From NCBI GenBank assembly GCA_910587015.1, contig CAJUME010000010.1:62001-126000 (forward strand): a stretch of DNA of 64,000 bases, written 5' to 3'. A program made the position numbers and the translations under genes. Source of the stretch: an uncultured Christensenella sp. Its GTDB lineage: Bacteria > Bacillota > Clostridia > Christensenellales > Borkfalkiaceae. This document shows, piece after piece, positions 31,768 through 38,993 of this stretch (positions are counted from its first letter, which is position 1; the number at the start of each line of letters is the position of its first letter). A model generated the notes under the pieces. The model had not been told where the DNA came from and made no database searches. It was given only the letters and a program-made list of their open reading frames with translations.

Positions 31768-32181
31768 TTATTTCGGTTGTTTCCGTTTAAGACAAATCAG
31801 AGTTTCGACGTTTGTGCCGTTATTCAAAAAGATTTCCCGTACTTCTTGCCCGTCTTTGTACACGGGAAAGTTGAATTTCATAGACTTTAACGGCATTTCG
31901 CTCTCCCCTTCGGGATAAATCTGAATTTCTTTGACCAATGTCGCAATCAACTCTTTCTTTTCCTCATCACTGATTATATCATATAATTCGTTAAAATGCT
32001 CTAAAATTTTATAAATATTTTCCATCGTGATGAATTCCGCTTCCACAGACTTTTTTCTCGTTCTCGCATCCTCAATATTTGCTTCTATTTCGGCAATCGT
32101 GTCGTACAGTCCGTCAAGCCTTAAAGTCATATCGTGAATTTTTCTCTCGCGGTATGTTACATCTAAGGGAAGCGATTTCAC
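31768..32181 (-). pseudogene. C-terminal part of the serine recombinase, +1 frame
   Basis: Reads LPLDVTYRERKIHDMTLRL and onward: a coiled coil (about 60 residues) then the C-terminal tail with IATLVKEIQIYPEG, which is the normal end of Clostridial large serine recombinases. It continues the frame of the preceding recombinase after a one-base shift at about 32161-32167. It has no ribosome binding site of its own, so it is made only if the ribosome shifts frame, or is dead. Confidence 0.7.
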
Positions 32182-33442
32182 GTTCCAACCTCGCTTTGTT
32201 TAGCTCCACCTCTTTCAGCTTGGTTTCGTAGTTATGTATTTCCGTATCGATTTTCGCGGTATCGACCTGCAAACCTATTTTCTTTTTTATCTCGGTAGCA
32301 AAGTGTTCGTCTTTCACCAACTCTTTGATAAACTCTATTACGAGCGGCTCAATGTCCGTCTTTTTGAGATTTGCGCTATAATCGCAAGACCGTCCCCGTT
32401 CCTGCTTATTCCGACTGCAAGCATAATACATAACCTCTTTATATGTGCCGTCTTTCTTCGTCCAACAAACTCTGTTTGCGTACATACCGCTTCCGCACTT
32501 AGGACATTTGATAATTCCCGTAAGTAAATGAGCACGCTCTTTGCCGTATTTTGATTCGGATTTAACTCCCGTTTCCTGTCTTTTCTCGTGCGCTTTTGTC
32601 CAAAGCTCTTCATCGACAATCCCTTCGTGCAAACCGTCTACCAAACAATAATCTTGCTTGTTTACAACTTTGTAATCGGCTTTTGTGCCTTTCACTTTTT
32701 CCCGCGCTCTTCTTCCGTAAGCAATCTTGCCGCAGTAAACAGGATTATCCAAAAGTATCTTAATGAAATGCGCGCTGAATTCTTCAATATCGGTTTTCTT
32801 GCGCGGCATCTTTTTAATACCCTGTAAGTTAAGATATTTTGCTATTCCCGTATAGCCCATATTCGTATGGACAAACTTATCGAAAATCGTCCGTACGATT
32901 TCCGCTTCATCTTTTTCTATGACCAACGTATCGTCTTTCAAGCTATACCCGTACGGAGCGGGACCGCCGTTCCACTTACCTTGCCGAGCTTTTTCTCTGC
33001 GCCCGTTCATTGTCTGTTCGAGAATGTTCTCGCGCTCTATCTCGGCAACCGCAGACAAAACGGAAATTAAAAGTTTCCCGCTCGTCTGCGACGAATCAAT
33101 TCCTTCCTCAATGCAAAGCAGATTCACGCCGTAAGATTGAATAAATTCCAACGAATTGAGAATATCGGCGGCATTTCTGCCGAAACGGGAAAGCTTGTAG
33201 ACTAAAACGTAATCCACGTCAAGCCCTTCCTGAATATCTGAGAGCATCCGCTTAAATGCCGGACGCCCTTCTATCGACTTCCCCGATTTGCCGGCATCCT
33301 CGTAGATTCCGACTATTTGCATTTCTTCCCGTTCGGCAAATCTTTTCAAACTGTTTTTCTGTCCGTCAAGACTATACCCCTCTACTTGCATTTCGGTACT
33401 TACTCTCGGATACAAAATGCACTTTTTACCTTCTCGATTCAT
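32114..33442 (-). CDS. large serine recombinase (site-specific integrase), frameshifted near its end
   Basis: 442 residues up to a stop after the frameshift. Resolvase-type catalytic domain at the N terminus with Ser15 in YPRVSTEMQVEGYSLDGQ, then the recombinase domain (GGPAPYGYSL), a zinc ribbon (CPKCG and later CSRN...CDY), and the beginning of a coiled coil. With a +1 shift at CTT-AGA (32162-32167) the reading frame would continue to 31768, giving 557 residues, the usual length for TnpX/TndX-type integrases. It should catalyse integration and excision of the 31.5-43.6 kb island. The start overlaps the small ORF at 33426-33590. Confidence 0.9.
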   Translation of the reverse strand: MNREGKKCILYPRVSTEMQVEGYSLDGQKNSLKRFAEREEMQIVGIYEDAGKSGKSIEGRPAFKRMLSDIQEGLDVDYVLVYKLSRFGRNAADILNSLEFIQSYGVNLLCIEEGIDSSQTSGKLLISVLSAVAEIERENILEQTMNGRREKARQGKWNGGPAPYGYSLKDDTLVIEKDEAEIVRTIFDKFVHTNMGYTGIAKYLNLQGIKKMPRKKTDIEEFSAHFIKILLDNPVYCGKIAYGRRAREKVKGTKADYKVVNKQDYCLVDGLHEGIVDEELWTKAHEKRQETGVKSESKYGKERAHLLTGIIKCPKCGSGMYANRVCWTKKDGTYKEVMYYACSRNKQERGRSCDYSANLKKTDIEPLVIEFIKELVKDEHFATEIKKKIGLQVDTAKIDTEIHNYETKLKEVELNKARLEREIASLRCNIPREKNSRYDFKA

Positions 33443-33590
33443 TTTTCTTCTCCGTATCGGTTAAAACGACGTTTAATAATTTGTCGCCGTATTTTTTTAT
33501 AAGTTGCGCCATTGTATCAATGAACGCATTAAAATTGTCTTTTTCTTTATCCCTAATGAGATTGTTAAATGTATTTTGTTTTTTGTTCAA
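33426..33590 (-). CDS. small ORF overlapping the recombinase start
   Basis: 54 residues from a TTG at 33590 (NKKQNTFNNLIRDKEKDNFN through KKYGDKLLNVVLTDTEKK). The peptide looks like the last part of the short conserved proteins often placed just before Clostridial serine recombinases. Upstream in the same frame the coding pattern continues (IVFKAIRTRINSELPSE) but a TAA at 33597-33599 interrupts it, so this is either a two-cistron arrangement or a decayed gene. Ends 17 bases inside the recombinase gene. Confidence 0.4.
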   Translation of the reverse strand: MNKKQNTFNNLIRDKEKDNFNAFIDTMAQLIKKYGDKLLNVVLTDTEKKNESRR

Positions 33591-33697
33591 GTATCCTTAT
33601 TCGGACGGTAACTCGGAATTAATCCGCGTCCTTATAGCTTTGAATACTATGTTCTCTTTTCATCGCGTGTTCCTCCTTTTGCGAAAAGATTTAATAG

Positions 33698-33973
33698 TTA
33701 TTCGGTTTTCTTTTTATCGACTTCCTCAAAACCGAAAAAGTCATCGTAACCGTCCTTTAACTTTGCAAAGTCGGTGTCGTGTCGGGCTAACAATTCCTCA
33801 TAGCCTGCTTCTATCAGCTGTACCTTTGTGTAGCCGTATCTTTTCAAAAACTCGTTTATTCTCTCGGCTTTCTCTCTCGGTACGCTCGTTCCCCAAACCA
33901 TACATTTGACTTTACGTTCTTCTTTGTGTTTGTCCTCGTAACGCTTGTCTTTTACCTTTCTGCCGTTTTCCAT
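33698..33973 (-). CDS. small mobilization-accessory-like protein
   Basis: 91 residues; basic N terminus, then GTSVPREKAERINEFLKRYG and VQLIEAGYEELLARHD, resembling the short ribbon-helix-helix-like relaxosome partners encoded beside relaxases. The ATG at 33973 is preceded by GGAGG at seven bases. It lies between the relaxase and the recombinase on the same strand. Function inferred from context only. Confidence 0.55.
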   Translation of the reverse strand: MENGRKVKDKRYEDKHKEERKVKCMVWGTSVPREKAERINEFLKRYGYTKVQLIEAGYEELLARHDTDFAKLKDGYDDFFGFEEVDKKKTE

Positions 33974-34094
33974 AACCAAACCTCCGTAAATATATTGTGT
34001 CGTATTTATACGATTTAGTATATTTTAGCACAGTTAAGTTTCGGAGTCAAGCGTTTACGGAATGTTAATACGACTTTGACTTGTTTTCTACATA

Positions 34095-35384
34095 TTATTT
34101 CCCCCACGTCCACTTGGAAGTTGTTTTCGGCTGTTCATCATTACCTCGCTCCTCCCGTTCTTGTTCTATTTCCTTTTCAATCTCTTGCAGTCGGTTTGTA
34201 AAATCGCGCTCCAATAATTCGCTCTCGCTGCCGAACGACGCAATTAAGCCGTCAAAGAGTTTTCCTACCTTCCTATGCGAAATGGCAAGCCGCCTTTTAA
34301 GCCCCTTATCGTTTACTTTGTGGCGTATTTGCGTTTCAAATGTTTCAGACTTTATGTACTTTACCGTTTTTAATAACAAGTTGCCCTGCCTGTGCTTATA
34401 ATCGTTTGCAATATCGTCTATAAGCGTTATGTTTTTCGGATCGATTTTGTAATGATTCGTATTCTCGCCGTTACCGTTAATAAGACTATTTGCTTTTAAG
34501 CGCACGGTTTCAAGCTCGGTATGAAAACGCAAATCTGCTTTACGTGCGGTTTTATCGTACATCAAGAGCTTATTGACAACTCTATCTATTTGTTCGCGGT
34601 ACGGTATCATATCTTTGCTACCGTAATGAAAACTACAACCCTTTGGAATTGTCTTTGCTAATTCGAGAACGGCTTCCTTTACGTCGTCTTTGGTTATTAT
34701 GTCCCGTAGTGCGGATATTTTCTTTAACTCTCGCAAGGCTTCATCCCGAGATACATACAGTTTAGGATGCAATTCAGCCACGTCCATATTAAGCCGCAAG
34801 TGCATCCTGTCCAACACTCGCTTTTCTATCTTGCCCTTGTGTCTATACTCCGTTTGCTTCTTTCTGTACTTACACTTCGGCTCTTTCTCGGCAAACCAAA
34901 AGTGAATGTGTAGGTGGTGCGGCTTGTCCTTGTGTAGAGCGCATATTAAGTCTATATTGTTCGGGTCTAATCCCATATCCTTAAAGAACTCGCCGAACGT
35001 GCGCTTAATCATTCGCATACACTTTTCGGGCGTATCTATCTTGTATGACATTTCCTTGTTTAGAGATATAAAGCCGTGCCAGATATTCTTTGGTGCGTGG
35101 GCGCGGTGTTGAATTTCTTTTAACTGCTCTTGCGTTATAACTCCGTCGCCGTTAAATACTCCCGTGGACTTCTCGAAATAGTTTATAAGCGAAGTCGTTT
35201 CCGTCTTTGAGTTTTCGCCGTTCAGTTTTCTGTCCGAAGTCATATACTTATAGATGTTGTTGCCGGACGACATTTCATAGTACGGGCGTTCGCGCTCGAA
35301 TTTTGCTCTTTCTTCCGCCGTTGCATTGCTTTTGATTTTCCACGGCGTATATGTAATGTTGAAAATTATAGGTTGATTGCTTAT
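34095..35384 (-). CDS. MobL/MobP-like relaxase
   Basis: Relaxase that nicks oriT and leads transfer of the island. The three-His metal motif HHLHIHFWFAEKEP is central to the call; PYYEMSSGNNIYKYMTSD and FISLNKEMSYKIDT precede it. A C-terminal helical, Arg/Glu-rich tail follows. Coding resemblance continues upstream of the first ATG (35273) through IIFNITYTPWKIKSNATAEE to an ATA codon at 35384 that sits eight bases after GGGAGG; no ATG, GTG or TTG exists in that stretch. I chose 35384 as the probable start, with a mutated or rare initiation codon. The safe alternative is 35273 (392 residues). Confidence 0.75.
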   Translation of the reverse strand: MSNQPIIFNITYTPWKIKSNATAEERAKFERERPYYEMSSGNNIYKYMTSDRKLNGENSKTETTSLINYFEKSTGVFNGDGVITQEQLKEIQHRAHAPKNIWHGFISLNKEMSYKIDTPEKCMRMIKRTFGEFFKDMGLDPNNIDLICALHKDKPHHLHIHFWFAEKEPKCKYRKKQTEYRHKGKIEKRVLDRMHLRLNMDVAELHPKLYVSRDEALRELKKISALRDIITKDDVKEAVLELAKTIPKGCSFHYGSKDMIPYREQIDRVVNKLLMYDKTARKADLRFHTELETVRLKANSLINGNGENTNHYKIDPKNITLIDDIANDYKHRQGNLLLKTVKYIKSETFETQIRHKVNDKGLKRRLAISHRKVGKLFDGLIASFGSESELLERDFTNRLQEIEKEIEQEREERGNDEQPKTTSKWTWGK

Positions 35385-35426
35385 GTTTAATTCCTCCCAT
35401 TTTGTTCTTTCTCATGTGGACGAATG

Positions 35427-35540
35427 TCCGAAGGCGGGTTTCCCGCTTCGGAATGCAAAAATGCAAATAGCCATTAAATTTACATTTTTCTTATCCTGCT
35501 ACACAAAATCCCACCACTTGGTACGTTTACCCAAAATCTT
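35427..35540. other. candidate origin of transfer (oriT)
   Basis: Just upstream of the relaxase gene are a hairpin (CCGAAGGCGGGTTTCCCGCTTCGG region, 35427-35450), a near-perfect 11-base direct repeat TACMCAAAATC (35500-35510 and 35528-35538) and a short palindrome ACCACTTGGT (35513-35522). Hairpin plus direct repeats beside a relaxase are the usual oriT features. No nic consensus could be assigned. Confidence 0.35.
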
Positions 35541-35601
35541 TGCTTACTGTTTTCTTGGTTTTTAACTTGTATCCACCGATATAAATCCTCCTTTTTGCAA
35601 T

Positions 35602-35630
35602 ACAAAAACTCACGGCATAATAACCGTGAG
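35602..35630 (-). terminator. terminator after the KilA-N gene
   Basis: CTCACGG (35609-35615) with CCGTGAG (35624-35630), then TTTTTGT on the minus strand. Confidence 0.7.
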
Positions 35631-35720
35631 CCTGTCGCTGTTTATTAAGTTATAATTATGGCGAAATCGCCACATTTGAGAAAGTTGTAATTCCGCGCAA
35701 ATACACGGATTTTCCCTCTT

Positions 35721-35759
35721 CATATATCAAGCGAATAAAACGCCCGAAATATTCCATTT
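35721..35759. repeat. 39-bp direct repeat, left copy
   Basis: CATATATCAAGCGAATAAAA followed by CGCCCGAAATATTCCATTT. The identical 39 bases recur at 36638-36676. The copies flank the KilA-N gene, and resemblance continues imperfectly for some 15 bases on the right. Confidence 0.9.
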
Positions 35760-35773
35760 CCGCAAAAAATTTT

Positions 35774-36604
35774 TTACTTTTTGTCTTTTCGTCCTTCCGT
35801 GAGTAATCTCGAATTGCTCTGTTGCAATACTCGCAATTGCGATTTAGCCATATTGTTTAGCTGTACAAGTCGCTCGCTTTGCGGTACATTCTGCTCAATC
35901 AGAATCGCGTTATAACTCTCCATATTAGCAATCACAAGCAACTGTTCTATCGTTGCATAGTCGCGGATATTGCCTTTAAGAGTAGGCTTTTCCTTACGCC
36001 ATTGTGCCGCCGTTTTACCGAAAAGCGCAACATTTAACAAGTCGGCTTCATCGGCATAAACATACTTCAACTGCTCGTCCGTAAGCGTCGGAACAATATT
36101 TTCTTTGATTGCGTCGGTATGTAAGCGATAGTTTACTTTTGCAAGCTCGCGCTTTGCAGACCACTCCAACGCCTTTTGCTCTTGCGCTTTAAGCCGCTGA
36201 AATTCCATTACCAAATACAATTTGAATTCGGGGCTCAACCAACTTGCAAACTCGAACGCAATATCTCTGTGTGCATACGTTCCACCGTTGTTACCGGATT
36301 TTGAAATTACGCCGATTGCATTTGTGCTTTCAATCCATTTTTGCGGCGAAAGATAAAAACTGTGTCTGCCCGCCGCACTCTCAAAGGTCTCGAATTCGTG
36401 CCCTTTGAAATCGGGATTGTGCAGTTTTTCCCAAAGTCCCAAATAGGAAATTACGTCCTTACTGCGCATCCAAGTCGCTATCGGCACTTTCGGCTCGGAC
36501 GGATTTGCATATCTCGCCAAGTCTGTAAGTGATATATAATCGTCCTTATTGATTTTCTTAAAACGGACGTCTATCCCGTTTACGGTAAATTCATTGTTAG
36601 CCAT
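35774..36604 (-). CDS. KilA-N domain protein
   Basis: 276 residues. The KilA-N DNA-binding domain (about 1-110) shows YISLTDLARYANPSEP, ATWMRSKDVISYLGLWE and GRHSFYLSPQKWIESTNAIG; then AHRDIAFEFASWLSPEFKLY, and a helical C-terminal part. Such proteins are common in phages, phage-like islands and mobile elements as antirepressors or regulators. AGGAG before the ATG at 36604 fixes the start. The gene is framed by identical 39-bp direct repeats. Confidence 0.85.
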   Translation of the reverse strand: MANNEFTVNGIDVRFKKINKDDYISLTDLARYANPSEPKVPIATWMRSKDVISYLGLWEKLHNPDFKGHEFETFESAAGRHSFYLSPQKWIESTNAIGVISKSGNNGGTYAHRDIAFEFASWLSPEFKLYLVMEFQRLKAQEQKALEWSAKRELAKVNYRLHTDAIKENIVPTLTDEQLKYVYADEADLLNVALFGKTAAQWRKEKPTLKGNIRDYATIEQLLVIANMESYNAILIEQNVPQSERLVQLNNMAKSQLRVLQQSNSRLLTEGRKDKK

Positions 36605-36637
36605 TTTATCTCCTTTTGTATTTGCTATTTCCGCTTC

Positions 36638-36676
36638 CATATATCAAGCGAATAAAACGCCCGAAATATTCCATTT
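36638..36676. repeat. 39-bp direct repeat, right copy
   Basis: Identical to 35721-35759, 917 bp away. It lies in the gap between the sigma-like gene and the KilA-N gene. Confidence 0.9.
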
Positions 36677-36694
36677 TGCAAAAAGTTTTTGAAA

Positions 36695-37822
36695 TTATTT
36701 TTTCTTTCTGAATTCGGGATTGCTGAAATGCGGTACGGGACCTTCTCCGAATATGTCTATAATCTGCTCTCGGATCGGGCGCGGATCGTCTTCGTCCACG
36801 ACAACGATATTCTGATATTTCCTGCGAAAGTCCTTATACCGTTTCTCTAACCGTTCCTTTTGCTTCGGTAAAAATCTCTTTTGAATGAACTCTTCGGCAG
36901 TCATATCCAAACGCTTGCATATCTTTTCCGCTTCCGCGTATAGCTTCTCGAAGTTTGTCGGCTTCGGCTTTTCTTTCAGTGTTTTCTTCCGATACTCCAC
37001 TTCCTCACATAAGGCAAGATATACCCAACGCAATTCGTCTATTTGTCCGTCGAATACATCGTAGTAAATCTCTCGGCTATGAAGCGGTAATTCGTTCATT
37101 CGATTCCCAAACTCGAACTCCGCTTCTTCAAAAGATTTGTATTTCGCAAATGGGCGGATAATTAAATATGTAAGACCGAACTTAAAATACTCACGGTAGC
37201 TGTAAAACCAACTGATGATTTCCGCTTGCTTTTCTTCGGGCATAATAAACCTAAACATATCCCAAGCAATATCTTCGTCGTCATCGGTGCGGAACTTGTC
37301 CAAAAACTTTTCCCATTGTGCATTAGCTTTCGCCTCATCGCTCTCCGACGAGCCGCTTAAAACATCCTCGATCTTGGCAAGATGCTTTGCCACATAACTT
37401 TGCGTCTTTCCGATTTCTTCCGCTATCTCGGCTTGCGTACACTCGTCCACATAATATCTTTCATAAATCTCACTATCTTCTTCTGATAATACCGACAATC
37501 TTTTGTCTTCCGTCGCTTGCTCGGTAATACTTTCAAGCATACCGCTTTGTTTCTCGTCAAGCAACGTACCGTCGTCGTTCTCCATATCTATCTTTTTGTA
37601 GTACGTTCTCCCGTCCGCTTTAACGTATGTAGCCTTATGCGCTTCCGCTCTGCGTTCGTTGTTATACATTTCGGTATCCAACTCCACAAGGCGGTCAAAC
37701 TGATACTCCGTAACTTCGCACGACGTAAGTTTACCTCTATCATAGAAGTAATACAAAAGCAACCCTTCCGTCGCCGCAGGTTGTCTCTTTTTATTCAGTT
37801 TATACGCGCGCGTTTCGGGCAT
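36695..37822 (-). CDS. sigma-region-4-like HTH protein
   Basis: 375 residues. Near residues 110-155 the sequence LSEEDSEIYERYYVDECTQA followed by EIAEEIGKTQSYVAKHLAKI looks like a sigma-70 region 4 helix-turn-helix. The rest is charged and helical with no recognised domain, and a Lys/Arg-rich C-terminal third. Probably a DNA-binding regulator or replication-associated protein of the island. It could instead be a divergent phage-type ArpU-like regulator. Confidence 0.6.
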   Translation of the reverse strand: MPETRAYKLNKKRQPAATEGLLLYYFYDRGKLTSCEVTEYQFDRLVELDTEMYNNERRAEAHKATYVKADGRTYYKKIDMENDDGTLLDEKQSGMLESITEQATEDKRLSVLSEEDSEIYERYYVDECTQAEIAEEIGKTQSYVAKHLAKIEDVLSGSSESDEAKANAQWEKFLDKFRTDDDEDIAWDMFRFIMPEEKQAEIISWFYSYREYFKFGLTYLIIRPFAKYKSFEEAEFEFGNRMNELPLHSREIYYDVFDGQIDELRWVYLALCEEVEYRKKTLKEKPKPTNFEKLYAEAEKICKRLDMTAEEFIQKRFLPKQKERLEKRYKDFRRKYQNIVVVDEDDPRPIREQIIDIFGEGPVPHFSNPEFRKKK

Positions 37823-37902
37823 AAAATATTTCTCACTTTTATCAACCTGTTTTTGTTTTGTCCCAAACCATTAAATGATTTTATATGAGATCGCTAATTG
37901 TT

Positions 37903-38958
37903 TTAAGTTTGCGTTGCTGCAACTTCTGCCATAACAGCATCTTCATCTTTCCGTAAATTTACAGAAAAAATATTTTTATGTATTGCAATATGTGTTCTAT
38001 TTCTTAACAATTCAGCATCTATTTTTTCGGATTGTCCATACGAATTAAGTATATCAATGATATAATCTTCCTTGTCCAATTTATCGAATTGAGAAGTTGA
38101 AATAAATTTTTCATCGTAAACAAATATAACAAGTTGATGATTATCGTCTGCAGATAACCATTTTAGTATATTTACCCACCACTTTTTGTCTGTTTCGCCA
38201 AGTGACATACCATATATACATATAATTTGACTATTTTGAATTAAATCAATAGCGGCTTTATCATTATTGGTTCGATTCGCTTTAATGTTCAATGGTTTTA
38301 CGATATATTTGGCAAATCTATTATCCTTAGCTAATTCAGAATTTTTGATTTGTGAAACATCATTTACTCCCATAATAGGTAAATTTGTTTTTGTTCCGTG
38401 AATATGCACTATTGTTCCAATTTTATTAAGATATTCTGAACCATTGATCCCCCGCCTTGCAATTATACCGTCTGCAAAAACAGATAGACATCTCTCAAGG
38501 GAATCTGTATAGTTAAAAGAAATGAAATTGAAATTATGATGATCTTGTTTATACCTCATAAATTGATTTGATATTATTTCAAATGATCCCGGAGATAAAA
38601 TGTCTTGTCTGTAAAAATTCAATAAGGCTTTTTCAAAGACTTGTACAATTTTTGTTTTGTCATAAGTCAATTTACTTTCTTCATTTCTCAAATATTTAAT
38701 AAAGTTTACTTCAAAATCCTTGAATTGTGCTTTATAATTACCCATTGTTTCTTTTGAAAATTTGTCCGTATATTCTCCCATTTTCTTTTCGAAATAAGAC
38801 CATTCTTCTTGATTTAACTCAATTTCTTTTGCCAAAGGAGATAATGTTTCGTCTTTACCTTTTGATTCATCTATATATACGGGGAAATAATCTGAAAATT
38901 TTGAACGCAATCCCAAACCTACGTCAAAACCATTTCCGATTATAAACGTAATATTCAT
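37903..38958 (-). CDS. abiH: AbiH family abortive-infection protein
   Basis: 351 residues. The N terminus NITFIIGNGFDVGLGLRSKF is the AbiH signature; FISFNYTDSLE and IVHIHGT, typical of this SIR2-like-looking family, follow, and the C-terminal half has IICIYGMSLGETDKKWW. AbiH proteins block phage growth in lactococci. The ATG at 38958 has AGGAG upstream. It starts 35 bp after the type III Res gene, as the last gene of the restriction operon. Confidence 0.88.
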   Translation of the reverse strand: MNITFIIGNGFDVGLGLRSKFSDYFPVYIDESKGKDETLSPLAKEIELNQEEWSYFEKKMGEYTDKFSKETMGNYKAQFKDFEVNFIKYLRNEESKLTYDKTKIVQVFEKALLNFYRQDILSPGSFEIISNQFMRYKQDHHNFNFISFNYTDSLERCLSVFADGIIARRGINGSEYLNKIGTIVHIHGTKTNLPIMGVNDVSQIKNSELAKDNRFAKYIVKPLNIKANRTNNDKAAIDLIQNSQIICIYGMSLGETDKKWWVNILKWLSADDNHQLVIFVYDEKFISTSQFDKLDKEDYIIDILNSYGQSEKIDAELLRNRTHIAIHKNIFSVNLRKDEDAVMAEVAATQT

Positions 38959-38993
38959 ATTTATTTTGCTCCTTTTGTAAGTTTCTTTAGAAA

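Noticed and set aside
35275..35466. 63-codon frame upstream of the relaxase
   Set aside because: The relaxase frame through the same bases carries the family-like sequence; this frame does not. It could at most be a short leader.
35721..36676. CRISPR-like array from the 39-bp repeat
   Set aside because: Only two copies, 917 bp apart, enclosing a gene; no spacer pattern or cas genes.
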